Assembly: GCA_961205875.1 (NCBI GenBank)
Contig: OY540816.1
Location: 7,822,701-7,886,700 of the forward strand
Length of the DNA stretch: 64,000 nucleotides
Direction: 5' to 3'
DNA from: Sialis fuliginosa
Taxonomy: Eukaryota > Arthropoda > Insecta > Megaloptera > Sialidae
Made by a program: the position numbers and the translations under genes. Shown here piece by piece: positions 44,544 through 55,161 of this stretch (positions within the stretch are counted from its first letter, which is position 1; each line of letters starts with the position of its first letter). The notes below the pieces were generated by a model. That model was given only the letters and a program-made list of their open reading frames with translations, searched no databases and was not told where the DNA came from.

Positions 44544-45008
44544 CAGGGGTTATAGTCCGAGAGGTGCGCGACAAAATATTGCAACTACTTTATTTTTTGA
44601 TATTACGTCACATTTGTGGTGTAGAGATACAGTCTGCCGTCAGTCAGCTAGTTTCGTTAGCGTTTGGCGCGGGGGCGGCTTTATCTTTGTAAAAAATCGA
44701 TACACGTTGCAACTACTTTATAAAATCTGAAAATTTATTTGTAAACAGTACACTAAGTAAGAACCCCTTTTATCATAGTCAGCCTTCAAAATCTTGCAAC
44801 CGGGCGCGTCAGTAGTGCGTTTAACTTAACCAGTTTAACGCGCTGCTGACGCGCCTGGTTGCAAGATTTTAAAGGCTGTTTATAAATAAATTTTTAGATT
44901 TTATAAAGTAGTTGCAATCGTAAAAAATATCTTCCTTTTTCGGCCCCCCTCTAAGCTCGGGGGCCCCGGGGTACGGCCCCGGTTGCCCCGGCGATAGTAA
45001 TGGCCCTG
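44544..45008. mobile_element. hAT-like relic containing a long GC-rich palindrome
   Basis: The right end (CCCCGGTTGCCCCGGCG..AGTAATGGCCCTG) and a possible left end CAGGGGTTATAGTC look hAT-like, but the 8-bp flanks do not match. Inside, CAGCCTTCAAAATCTTGCAA and GGGCGCGTCAGTAG are mirrored by CTGCTGACGCGCC and TTGCAAGATTTTAAAGGCTG (44782-44877). An outer pair, TTGCAACTACTTTATAAAAT / ATTTTATAAAGTAGTTGCAA, extends the palindrome to about 44706-44923. Confidence 0.6.
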
Positions 45009-45184
45009 GACAAAATATCTATATCATTCAACAACGTACAAAAATGACAATACATACAATGCATTAATGGGTTTTATGAAAAAATAGAATATTTATTGAA
45101 TATATTGAGATAAATATTGCAAAGTTTATACGAAGACAGTGAACAGAGAATGTAGTCTATATTTCATGAACTATATGCTACATT

Positions 45185-45456
45185 TAGGGTGACCAGGTCT
45201 TCGGTTTTGACCCGGAGTCTTAGGGTTTGCATACTGAATCTCCGGGTTCCGGGTTTGGGTGCAATTTCTCTGGGTTTTGCAAAAATGACGACAAAAAAAA
45301 GGTCGTCAAAAATAGAGCAGGGGACATAACAGTGCATGTTTTGGTAACAAATTTTATGAAAATAAAAATAAAAAGAATAAAAAAGATAACATAAAATAAA
45401 AAAGGGGTCTTCATTTACATCTCAGGGTTTACCAAAACTAAAATCTGGTCACCCTA
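45185..45456 (+). mobile_element. hAT MITE (272 bp), TSD GCTACATT
   Basis: TAGGGTGACCAG / CTGGTCACCCTA termini and a perfect duplication GCTACATT (45177-45184, 45457-45464). ACCCGGAGTCTTAGGGTTTG and related C/G words occur just inside. The copy at 34727-34930 is truncated. Confidence 0.95.
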
Positions 45457-45569
45457 GCTACATTACTAGTTTTAAAAACACAACTTTAAGCAGCCTTGTC
45501 CGCACCACTAGCTTATACGCTATAAAAATCAATACATGGCATAAAACAAATATCATATGATTTTTTTAA

Positions 45570-46182
45570 GGTAGTTCTCGTGCAAACGTCATTTCGATAG
45601 AATTTAAAAAAAAAATCAGGGCATAAAAAGAATAATGATATCTATCCAATCGTGAAATTTTAAAGAGATCGACCGTTTTAAACTCGAGATAATTGTCATC
45701 AAAGTTTGCCACTTTTGTACGTATCCGCTATATCAAGTTCGTATTATGTCCATTTTCATGACTAAAACTTCGATAGATTTTGATAAAAAACTATCAAACA
45801 ATAAAGGCTTATTATTCTGATATGTGATAAAAAATTCCAAATGATTGACCTTGTATTTCAAAAACAAAGTGATTGACCGTTTCATATTTGAAATTTAATT
45901 ATATTTCAAAAACAAAACGGTCAATCATTTTGAATTTTTTATCACATATCATAATAATAACCCTTTACTGTTTGGTAGTTTTTTTATCAAAATCTGTCGA
46001 AGCGTTTAGTCATAAAATAAAGAAAATATATTCATAGTATGATTGTGTATATAATAATCTGTATAGACGGCTTTGGGTATAGACTTGATCAAAAATTCTC
46101 TGTAGCAACGCAATTATTTTCGATATTTTACTATGGTATTATGAGCGTAACTTTTTGTTGGTACTGTAGCACGAGAACTACC
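45570..46182. mobile_element. TTAA-flanked foldback element (613 bp)
   Basis: GGTAGTTCTCGTGC / GCACGAGAACTACC ends with TTAA on both sides (45566-45569, 46183-46186), as for piggyBac-type insertion. The interior also folds: GGCTTATTATTCTGATATGT..GATAAAAAATTC with GAATTTTTTATCACATATCA, and CAAAAACAAAGTGATTGACC with GGTCAATCATTTTG. Non-coding. Confidence 0.88.
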
Positions 46183-46683
46183 TTAAGAGTCTAACTCCTG
46201 TAATTGTGAACATATAAAAAAAACAATCATTTAAATTCTATAAGTATTGTAATAGTTTTGAACGACAATACAGACACACACACACATACACTTATATTTA
46301 AGGTTCCGGCTCCCTTTGGATCCGGTCCAAACAAGTTACAATTGCAGTTTTGTCCCACATCCCGCAGTGAGCGCGTTGCCGGTATTAAGGAGCTAATGTC
46401 GTGTGAATTATAATGGTGAAGTTGTGGAGTGCTGCAGCTCGGCCGTTTGTCTCCCGGATGTACTACTACCTAAAACTTTTGTGTTTTATACTTGAATTTA
46501 ATATAATTTAATCTAGATTTTGATAAATGTTGAGATTATTATTATAACTTTCTAGTGAGGAAACGTTAACAACGAACAACTAAATGAAATATTAAAAATT
46601 AAGTTGGTAGTCGTGTTATATTTATTTCATAACCTAATCGTTTTGATTTTAGAAACAGTTTGTTATGCCTACTATAATAGGTA
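46183..46683. other. Spacer with a GC-rich single-copy block
   Basis: Approximately 46300-46470 is GC-richer (GGCTCCCTTTGGATCCGGTC, GAGCGCGTTGCCGG, CTGCAGCTCGGCCG) and preceded by an (AC)n patch. No splice-bounded frame was identified. Candidate non-coding exon or regulatory segment. Confidence 0.3.
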
Positions 46684-47045
46684 CAGTCACCTGCATTAAT
46701 GGTCTTGCAGTTTGAATTCATTTTCGTTTATCACAAACTTAGTAGGCTCCTCCCATTTGATTATTATAATATTTAAATAATTTTTCCATGTATCAAACAA
46801 AGACAGATATTTTGAAATTCATTTGCTAGATAAAAAACTACTCTTCGTTTATAGTACTCATATATATTTGTGCAATTAAATTATTATGTAATCTATTGAA
46901 AATTGTATTTGATATTCCGAATTTTAGTATTTAAATATATTAAACTTGATAGAAAAAGATAACCGATGATGTTTGTCTTTAAATTTTGAATCTGTTGTAA
47001 GCGATTCTATTCTTTAGGGTGCCAGTCGAGTTCTGCAGGTGACTG
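46684..47045 (-). mobile_element. Tc1-type MITE, family E copy 2
   Basis: CAGTCACCTGCATTAATGG to GAGTTCTGCAGGTGACTG with TA flanks (46682-46683, 47046-47047); reverse orientation relative to 4243-4632. Lacks about 30 bp present in other copies. Confidence 0.9.
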
Positions 47046-47221
47046 TACATATTATACATTTTATATATGTAGAATCGAAGATATTGAAAACAGTTCATTA
47101 TAACGAAAAATGATTAGAATAAGAACATTTAAATAAAGGCAATATTATTTTCTACAACTACTTTTTTTTGGTCGATTTTGAAACTGCCACCAAAAATTTT
47201 ATAGATGTTTAGAAACTACAT

Positions 47222-47394
47222 AAAAACAACTTTAAAAGTTTTTGATAAAAATAAAAAATTTTATAGATGTTTAGAAACTACATAAAATACCGGAAAAATT
47301 TTGGTTGAAACCAAAATTTTTCCGGTATTTTTTATGTAGTTTCTAAACATCTATAAAATTTTTTATTTTTATCAAAAACTTTTAAAGTTGTTTT
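47222..47394. repeat. Near-perfect long hairpin (~84-bp arms)
   Basis: AAAACAACTTTAAAAGTTTT, TAGATGTTTAGAAACTACAT and TACCGGAAAAATTTTGGTT on the left are mirrored in order by AACCAAAATTTTTCCGGTA, ATGTAGTTTCTAAACATCTA and AAAACTTTTAAAGTTGTTTT. Only a handful of mismatches are seen and the loop is about 3 bases. Part of the left arm is also directly duplicated just upstream (TTTTATAGATGTTTAGAAAC at 47198). Confidence 0.92.
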
Positions 47395-48039
47395 AAGATG
47401 TCTTATTTTCTAAAAAAAAAAAAACGCTATATACACATCCTTAAAACTTTTTTCTCCATTCTCCAAACTGTGCAAAATTTTGGCCAAAAGTTCCTTTTTT
47501 ATCCTTAAAACAATCCTTAAAACTTTTTTGAAAAAAATTTTCAAGTCCCTATAACTTTTAGGTGGGTTAAAATAAAAATCTGAATAAATCATAGAAGCTA
47601 CTGGATAAGTACTAAACGATACCAAAAAATTAGGAGAGTCAAAAATAGTCGGTGTCACGATTTCAGTGATTTGGCGTGGAATGCCCCATATGTAGTTGAG
47701 TGTACGAATTTTTTACAATGATATCGCGTTGTTGACGGAACAATGCTATTCCATTCGCCGTATCTAACGCTGCCACGTAGTTGAGTGAACTATGTTTTCT
47801 TTCTTTTCTCAAAATCTTTTTAATAGTGCAAGAATTACCATGTTTTTCAAACAACTGTGTTATTGAAACTAATGAGTGTATACGTACATATTATGCACAA
47901 TAAAAAGAGTACATACATATATAGTATAGTATAGCCTAAGGTGTACTTCCTTTGTAATCGTAATAACTATTTACAATGCAAGTAGACCAATGTTTTCTAA
48001 ACTTACAACATGCGCGTACCTCATTTTAGACATCGATTT
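47395..48039. other. No feature recognised
   Basis: AT-rich; short minus-strand frames (47410-47658, 47663-47854) show no domain and no second copy. Confidence 0.45.
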
Positions 48040-48273
48040 TACCGGGCTGAAAAGTCTTTGGCCTGACATACAGATGGCGACATAAACAAAAAATCATTAT
48101 GCTTCCCATAGAGGACTAACCTTAACTATAATACTGCCAAAATTTCATGACATTTCATGTACTCTTGTTCAAGTTGCAGCCTTTAAAGTTACGCTACTTT
48201 TGTTATTTTTTTAATCATGGAAAAAAAGTGAATTTCGTGTTTTGATTAAACATTGTTTTTGATGGGGAAAAAT

Positions 48274-48419
48274 CAGCGAGCTATATTCATGTGAGTCCAG
48301 TGACGGTTTCGTAGCGTAGAGTATTACCCTTTCGGAAGACACGACAAAATCCGAATGTGTTCGATCTATGATAGCAATTCGCATGGCCTCACCTGAATAC
48401 AGCTCTCGCAACGCTGCTG
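48274..48419. mobile_element. Small hAT MITE (146 bp) inside mariner
   Basis: CAGCGAGCTATATTCATGTG and CACCTGAATACAGCTCTCGC..GCTG are inverted. The flanks GGAAAAAT / GGAATAAT (48266-48273, 48420-48427) agree at 7 of 8 positions. It splits the mariner N-terminal coding region. Confidence 0.8.
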
Positions 48420-48549
48420 GGAATAATACCGTCCAAACAAAGAAATGGCTTGATAAGTGTTACGGTACATCTACCCCAGCTAATTAAAACGCCCAAAAAC
48501 ACAACAGTCGGCCGGTAAAGTTCTTGCTAGTATTTTTTAGGATGTACAT

Positions 48550-49505
48550 TAGGGTGGAGTGAAAATTTTTTTTTTTGGAATCTTCGAAGCGCTATGTGCG
48601 CAAAATGTGCATTTGTATATCCTTAAAACACTTTATGAAGGAATTTGTAATTGGATATCATCCTGAGGTTCCTAAATAATTTTCTTTATTAGAAAAAAAC
48701 ATAAATTTTTGGGCATTATATCTCGGTAACGGGATAAGATATTTGAATGCGCAATAGTTTAAATTAAAGACATTCAGTACCTTTAAAATGATATATAACA
48801 GTCAAACATTTATTATAGTTAATCGTTTGAAAAATGCTTTCAAAATAAGATTATTTTTATAAAAAATCCAAAAAATAAACATCATTTAAAAAAAATAATT
48901 AAATATAAAAAAATTACAGTTACATATTATTTTAAAGATACTGCATTGCTCTTTAATTTAAATTATTGCGCATTCAAATATCTTTCCCCGTTACCGAGAT
49001 ATAACACCTTAATTTCATTAAATTAAGAGAATTTAGAGTATAATATCTCGGTAACGGAGAAAGATATTTGAATGAGCAATAATATAAATTAAAGAGCAAT
49101 CCAGTGTCTTTAAAATAATATGTAACTGTAATTTTTTTTTATAGTTAATCATTTTATTTTAAATGATGTTTATTTTTTGTTTTTTTTTTTAAATAAAAAT
49201 AATAGTATTTTGAGAGCATTTTTCAAACGATTAACTATAATAAATGTTTGACTGTTATATATCATTTTAAAGGTACTAAATGTCTCTTTAATTTAAACTA
49301 TTGCGCATTCAAATATCTTGCCCCGTTACCGAGATATAATGGCCAACAAATTTATGTTTTTTTCTAATAAAGAAAATCATTTAGGAACCTCAGGATGATA
49401 TCCAATTACAAATTCCTTCATAAGTTGTTTTAAGGACATACAAATGAACATTTTGCGCATATAGAGTTTCGCAGATTAAAAAAAAAAATTTTTCACTCCA
49501 CCCTA
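48550..49505. mobile_element. hAT-type foldback (956 bp) inside mariner, TSD ATGTACAT
   Basis: TAGGGTGGAGTGAAAA / TTTTCACTCCACCCTA termini with a perfect 8-bp duplication ATGTACAT (48542-48549, 49506-49513). The whole element is one long palindrome: GAAGGAATTTGTAATTGGAT, TATATCTCGGTAACGGG and AACAGTCAAACATTTATTAT all have inverted partners, and a smaller internal inverted pair lies at about 48950-49100. It divides the mariner transposase between the codons for VH and G. Confidence 0.95.
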
Positions 49506-49986
49506 ATGTACATGGTATAATATTCATTGACTACCTTCAACATGGTAGTATAATCAATAAAGAATATTACCGTGCATTACTCGATCAATCGGACGACGAA
49601 GTCAAGGCAAAGCGGTTGCAAATGGCGAAGAAAAAAATGCTGTTTCTCCAAGACAATGCAACATCTTACAGGCTCACGTTACGACCGATAAATTGAAGGA
49701 ATTGCGCTATGAATTGGTTCCGTACCCACCGTATTCTCCTGACTTGAGCCCCAGCGACTACTACCTTTTTCCGAAATTAAAAATGTGGCTCTCAGGCAAA
49801 AGATTTTACCCTAATGAAGAGGTCGAGTTGGAAACAAACGCCTATTTTGAGAGACTTGACGCGAACCACTACAAGATCGATATCGAAATGTTAGAGGACC
49901 ATTGAAACTCTAGATGGAGATTATGTCGAAGGATAAAATTAAAAAATAGTTTTTTCATTGTAAGAACAAAGACTTTTAAGCCCATG

Positions 49987-50631
49987 TAGTACACCACTGA
50001 CAAAAATAATAAGGGAGAGATATTATCTACAATATATTCATAATTCGTAGGAATATAATTCTGATCGAAAATTCACCACGCGTTTCATATTTTGGAAAAT
50101 ACATGAAATTTCTTTTTGTAACTAATCAAAAATGTAATACTTGTTTAAATGATCTAATTTTAGTTTAGCATGTTTTGTCCTCCATGAAACAATCTACCTA
50201 ATTATTTATTTTCTATGTATGTTTTAATATTTATTTTTAATGTATATTTACTATTTATTTTCTATGTATATTTACTTTGTCTTGAAAGTTTGAATTATAT
50301 TAATTTTGTTAAAGACACGCGGGCATCGTAAAACTTCAAGCTTCTTTAAACTTTCCAAGATCCTTTTTAGTACTTTTGCAAACGCCTGGGAGTAGCGGAC
50401 CATAGTTTCAGAAACATTAATCTAGTACATTAAAAATGTACATACTCATAAGTATTTAGAGGTTTAAGTACTATATAGCATTTATTTTAATCTATTCTGT
50501 ACGATGATAGTTTTTCAAAAAGTTATTTTTTTACTATTTTGTAGAAAATTCAAATTTTACCAAAAATTATACCTATAGTAATTTAATATATTATTATGTA
50601 TGTACTACGGGCTTCAGAAATCATCTGCCAC
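49987..50631. other. No feature recognised
   Basis: AT-rich spacer. Confidence 0.5.
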
Positions 50632-52076
50632 TAGGGTTTGCAATCCCGCAATGCGGGATCCCGCATTCCCGCGGGATCCCGCACGTTTTGGAGATCTGCG
50701 GATCCCGCACTGAAAGTGCGGGATCCGCGCGGAATTTTTTGAACATTGAATTTATAGGTCGCATGCGTTTTGAATACTTGTAAAGCGTAAATATGAATAA
50801 AAAAGGTAACAATTTTGAAAAAAAAAATTAAGGGTGAGATGACTGAATACGAAACTAGTGAAGTAAATTATATCTCTTGTTCACGATTAGTTAAGTGGTT
50901 ACACTGAGTGCGACTCAGGCGACGAAAGAAGCTCGAACAGCCCCCAGATTACAAAAAAAAACCATAAAAAATACAAAAATTTAGAAGAAGAATAGCAGAT
51001 TAAATGAAAGTTAACCACAAATATTTAATACACAAAATTCGATGTACACGATATTTTTTTAACAGTATTGTCCCTAAAATACAACCGTAAATAATGATAT
51101 TTAGTGGTTTAGTTTTACGTGACATACCGTATATACTAGCGTGTTTTTTATTTTATTTTTCGGTCCCGCTAGCCTATGTTTTAGCTTTGGATCAAAAGTT
51201 AACTGTTCCAAAATTTCAGACTCATAGATCAAACCTGTGGATGGCGCAAACCGAGTCATTTTCCCATTTGATTAACATGGGAAAAATTACTTTTTTACTT
51301 ATGCGTGAATATCTCGTTGAAAAATTTATTTATTTTAATTTCTTATAGCAGATTATTAAATTTTTTACAAAAAAGATCCCAAGTGATCAAATCATAGATC
51401 GAATATTTAAAGATATGTTCGTTTAAACATTATCATAAAAAGTAAAATCCAATTTTTATGATAATTTTTAAACAAACATTTCTTAAAATTTATTGGATTT
51501 ATGAATTGAGCACTTAATTCTCTACAAAATATTCCCCTGAGAAATTTTCAAAAAAAATTGTTTTCAACGAGATATTCACGCGGAGGTAAAAAAATTAATT
51601 TTTCCCATGTTAATCAAATGGGAAAAAGACTCGGTTTGCGCCGTCCACAGGTTTGATCTGTGAGTTTGAAATTTTGGGACAATTAACTTTTGATCCAAAT
51701 CTAAAACATAGGCCTGCGGGAAACAAGGGCTAATTTATACGCAACGAAGGAGTTAAAAAAATTGAAATGGATAATCGAACAAAAAGACAAAAGTAGTTAG
51801 AAGCATCTTGTTCTTATACCTAACATATTAGACAACCTCCAATTTACAGGTATATTTTATGGATTTTACATCGGTCTATACGGTATGAGTTACGTTTACG
51901 TATCATATGTTACCACTATAAAAATATTTTTCATGTCAATTGTCATGTTAACTAAATAATAGTAACTTTAAGTATGAATAATAAAATTTTTGGAAAAACT
52001 GCGGGATCCCGCGGGATTTGAGGATTTCCCGCAAAAATCCCGCGGGAAAAAAAAGTCTGCGGGATTGCAAACCCTA
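50632..52076. mobile_element. hAT non-autonomous element (1445 bp), TSD TCTGCCAC
   Basis: TAGGGTTTGCAATCCCGCA / TGCGGGATTGCAAACCCTA termini and a perfect duplication TCTGCCAC (50624-50631, 52077-52084). Dense GCGGGATCC/GGGATCCCGC words occur within 100 bp of each end (subterminal repeats). No intact transposase. It contains a foldback at 51167-51725. Confidence 0.95.
51167..51725. mobile_element. Foldback nested in the hAT element
   Basis: CCCGCTAGCCTATGTTTTAG / CTAAAACATAGGCCTGCGGG at the edges, with inner pairs TTTGGATCAAAAGTTAACTG / CAATTAACTTTTGATCCAAA, AAACCTGTGGATGGCGCAAA / TTTGCGCCGTCCACAGGTTT and TTTGATTAACATGGGAAAAA / TTTTTCCCATGTTAATCAAA. Arms are about 250 bp; no clear target duplication. 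Confidence 0.88.
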
Positions 52077-52109
52077 TCTGCCACCCTTACAACAGAAAAT
52101 ATTAAAACA

Positions 52110-52490
52110 AACTTCATCGGTTATCTTTTTCTAGGGCGGAGCTTATATAGTTAAATCATTTTAAATAAAAACACAAATATACGTCCATTTTATTAATTAA
52201 TTTTATATCAAGTTTAACCTATTTAAATACTAAAATTCGGAATATCAAATATTTATACAATTTTTAATAGATTACATAATAATTTAATCGCGCAAATATA
52301 CATATATTATGAGTACTATAAACGAAAAGTGCTTCTTTATCTAGCAAATGAGTTTCAAAATGTATGTCTTTGTTTGGTACACGGAGAAATGATTTAAATA
52401 TTATAATAATCAAATGGGAGGAGCCTATTAAGTTTGCGATAAGCGAATTTGAATGAAAACTGGTTGACCACTTCTGCATACGACTCTACA
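52110..52490 (+). mobile_element. Tc1-type MITE, family E copy 4 (decayed)
   Basis: CTTCATCGGTTATCTTTTTC, ACTAAAATTCGGAATATCAA and CAAATGGGAGGAGCCTATTA match 4243-4632 in the same orientation. Both termini are degraded. It abuts copy 3 in opposite orientation. Confidence 0.8.
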
Positions 52491-52494
52491 TGTA

Positions 52495-52881
52495 CAGTCA
52501 CCTGCATTAATGGTCTTGCAGTTTGTATTCATTTTCGTTTATCACAAACTTAGTAGGCTCCTCCCATTTGATTATTATAATATTTAAATCATTTATCTAT
52601 GTATCAAACAAAGACAGATATTTTGAAATTCATTTGCTAGATAAAGAACTACTCTTCGTTTATAGTACTCATACATATTTATGCAATTAAATTATTATGT
52701 AATCTATTGAAAATTGTATACGTAAATTTTTTGGCAATAAATATTTGGTATTCCGAATTTTAGTATTTAAATATATTAAACTTGATAGAAAAAGATAACC
52801 GATGATGTTTGTCTTTAAATTTGGAATCTGTTGTAAGCGATTCTAGCCTTTAGGGTGCCAGACGAGTTCTACAGGCGACTG
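52495..52881 (-). mobile_element. Tc1-type MITE, family E copy 3
   Basis: CAGTCACCTGCATTAATGG to GAGTTCTACAGGCGACTG with TA flanks (52493-52494, 52882-52883); complete and inverted relative to 4243-4632. Confidence 0.9.
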
Positions 52882-52883
52882 TA

Positions 52884-53245
52884 CATTGTTCATGTTATTA
52901 AAAATACATTAGGAAATAACTAATGAATTTACACTGATATATTAATAGTAAATTCAGTTAATTTTGGACTGCTGGTGTAATTAGTTTGACCCTTTTCGAT
53001 TAAATTAATAGAACGTTTGAAGTTGGTATGCTTCAGTTGATGTTGAGATAAATATTGGAAATCGTAGACAAATATTTGAAATGCATAATTATTAGCAACA
53101 TGTAATTACAGTTTGTCTTTGAAATACTGCTAATTAAGAGTTGTATAAATATTTATATTTTCATTTGTAGTAGTAACAAAAATGAAAATTTTAATGCAAA
53201 CAAATTTTTAATAAAAATGATCGATTGATTTATTGTTATTTTTAG
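52884..53245. other. Spacer with dispersed repeat Y, copy 2
   Basis: 52970-53060 is the reverse complement of 13125-13225 (GTTTGACCCTTTTCGATTAA, GTTTGAAGTTGGTATGCTTC). The remainder is AT-rich. Confidence 0.6.
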
Positions 53246-53456
53246 AGACGGTTAAAATCTAGTTTTTTAATTAAAATCTCCCAATTTACAAATGAACAAT
53301 ATGGCTTTATGAAAGGAAAAATATCAGTCAGGCAATTTTTAAATCGCTTAATCATATTTTAAATTTTTAGAACAATGGAGAACAAGTAAAAGCTATGTTT
53401 TTTATCTTTCAAAAGCTTTTGGTTGTTTCGATAATAGGACTCGTAACATTTGTTAT
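53246..53456 (+). pseudogene. Non-LTR retrotransposon reverse transcriptase fragment
   Basis: RLKSSFLIKISQFTNEQYGF opens the frame, then MKGK; after frame slips NNGEQVKAMFF and LSKAF are readable. The NEQYGFxKGK...DLSKAFD succession is that of the finger-to-motif-A region of Jockey/CR1-like LINE RTs. At least two frameshifts and several stops are present. The fragment ends where a Tc1 element begins (53460). Nothing recognisable continues on the other side. Confidence 0.7.
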
Positions 53457-53459
53457 ATA

Positions 53460-54047
53460 CAGTCCCTGACCAAATTATTAGACGCACTATAAGATTTTAT
53501 GTAAAATGTTAATTATCAGGTGATACTATACAGCTTTATTGTTTTTACTAGATACATACATGTGTATTTTTTTATTATCCACTTAATTATCTATTTTTTA
53601 ACACAAATAAAACATCATTATTATAGAAAAAATATGTATTTATTAACTCTTGAAAAAAAATTGAAATTAATGTAATTAAATGTTAATATTTCGTTGTGCC
53701 ACCTTTAGCCACTATGAGAGCTTCAATTTTGCGCGGTATGCTATCAGACTAGATGTTGATTTCACACATGAATGATCTTTTCTAACAATAAGAGTTACGT
53801 TTTGTTTGTGTTTACATCTTTAGCCACTTCTCTTTTCATCAGCTCCCACACGTTTTAATCGGATTCATATCGGGGCTATTACCCGGCCAATCCAACAGAG
53901 GGATATTTTGCTCTTCCAAAAAAGCTTTAACAGACCGTGCTGTGTGACAGGGAGCTCCATCTTGCATAAAAATGAATGGTTCCCCATTTGGAAACCATTC
54001 TCTGAGCTGCCGAATCAACCGATTTTGTTTAATATGGCCAGGGACTG
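53460..54047 (-). mobile_element. Tc1 transposon, internally deleted
   Basis: CAGTCCCTGACCA / TGGCCAGGGACTG termini with TA flanks (53458-53459, 54048-54049). It retains only the 3' third of the transposase gene, directly behind the right terminus, so the 5' part was deleted. Confidence 0.9.
53683..54029 (-). pseudogene. Tc1 transposase C-terminal fragment
   Basis: On the minus strand, RLIRQLREWFPNGEPF is followed by MQDGAPCHTARSVKAF and LLDWPGNSPDMNPI, the DDE catalytic half of Tc1 transposases. The second Asp is in QDGAPCH. The codon for the catalytic Glu (normally NPIE) is destroyed by a 1-base deletion, giving NPIKT and a frameshift. The downstream remnant still ends GGTTKY-stop at 53683, close to the usual Tc1 C-terminus. 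The N-terminal DNA-binding half is absent. Confidence 0.88.
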
Positions 54048-54049
54048 TA

Positions 54050-54670
54050 TGTATATTATTAATTTATCAAAAGTAGTCACAATACAAAATCCCTAACATT
54101 TTTTGTAAATGGTACGTCAATAATATATACAATTAACTCGAAATACGTTTTTAATAAAAATCAAGATATTTTTCATCTTTAATAAAATATTGGCTTAATG
54201 TAAATGCACTTTGTATAAATTTGGAACAACACAAGCAATAAAACTTGACGAATATGATAACTTAAGTAATAATATATAAAATAGATTTTATGAAATATTA
54301 TTATTAATATCATTATTATTTGCACGTAATCTTGTTTTTATACAAAAAAAACTCTTTACAAATTAGAATATTTTTCTTTTTGGCTAATAATAATAAAATA
54401 ATATAAAAAACATATTGAATAAGAAATAAAAATTGTCATCTTTGTAAGATGAATTGAGTCAACAACGAATAGGAATCCTCTGTTTATCTAAGAATACAGT
54501 TACTCTATAGGTATAAAAAATAATAAATATTTCCTATAAAATACAATTTTATAAAGTCGATTTTTCCGTGTATCGACCGTTTTATTTCAAAACCGTGTAA
54601 AATCAAGCTTTATTGTTTTCTGATTTTAATAAATAATTTTATGTCTAATATGAACGTATATAATACTATA
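54050..54670. other. No feature recognised
   Basis: AT-rich spacer. Confidence 0.5.
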
Positions 54671-54672
54671 TA

Positions 54673-55159
54673 AGGTACTGGCACTAGTCTTGGATATGAC
54701 CCCATTAATGGCTATTTTTAAATTAAATGTACTGAATTAGAAATATTTGTTAATATTTGATTACTACCATTTCTGAATATTAATCTACAATATATACATT
54801 TAACTATCTTACAGCGTGATTTAAAGGTGTCAAAATAGTGGACATTTAAATGAATTATTAGTATAATTAATTAATTATTATATTATCATAGCAACTGCTT
54901 TACATTGTTTCAAATTTGACGACACTTTCTTTTATATCTTTTATGTCGTTGTACTTATCATTTTGTAATCATTAGCAAATGTCCATTACTGCGTGTTCAT
55001 TACTGGGGAAAAACATATACAAAATAAAAGGTTATAACTTAAAAAACAAACTATATTTGCGGATTTTGGTAATTAAATTGATTAAATAAAGAGTTATTTC
55101 ATCAATCACAAAAACAGTAAACCTTGTTCTTATAGTGGCCATAACTGGTACCAGTACCT
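54673..55159 (+). mobile_element. TA-flanked MITE, family D copy 3
   Basis: AGGTACTGGCACTAGT to ACTGGTACCAGTACCT with TA flanks (54671-54672, 55160-55161). Shorter than 7461-8079, partly through small internal deletions. Confidence 0.9.
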
Positions 55160-55161
55160 TA

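Larger units (their letters stand above)
48217..49938 (+). pseudogene. mariner transposase, broken
   Basis: Start ATG at 48217, followed by SEFRVLIKHCF read after a slip in the A run, then a second slip before MGKN. Beyond the small hAT MITE (48274-48419) the frame gives NTVQTKKWLDKCYGTS. A deletion then joins this to PKTQQSAGKVLASIF, with TAG in place of the usual tryptophan codon. After the large hAT insertion come GIIFIDYL, the catalytic region FLQDNA (second Asp at 49652-49654), a frameshift, and YSPDLSPSDYYLFP (third Asp at 49756-49758). A final frameshift precedes LDGDYVEG at 49938. The first catalytic Asp lies in the deleted part. Family: mariner DD34D, likely close to the mori/irritans groups. 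Not functional. Confidence 0.88.
48042..49986 (+). mobile_element. mariner element, deleted and split by two hAT insertions
   Basis: The left end TACCGGGCTGAAAAGTCTTT is mirrored by AAAGACTTTTAAGCCCATGTA at the right, with TA at both edges (48040-48041, 49987-49988). The transposase gene is present in pieces. Removing the two inserted hAT elements leaves about 840 bp, so a central part of the original ~1.3-kb mariner is also deleted. Confidence 0.88.

Noticed and set aside
44569-45015. GACAAAATAT on both sides of the GC-rich hAT-like relic read as a target duplication.
   Set aside because: The left copy lies inside the putative element and the sequences next to it do not form matching termini.
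48211-48411. 66-codon minus-strand frame.
   Set aside because: Spans the mariner start and a small hAT MITE; incidental.
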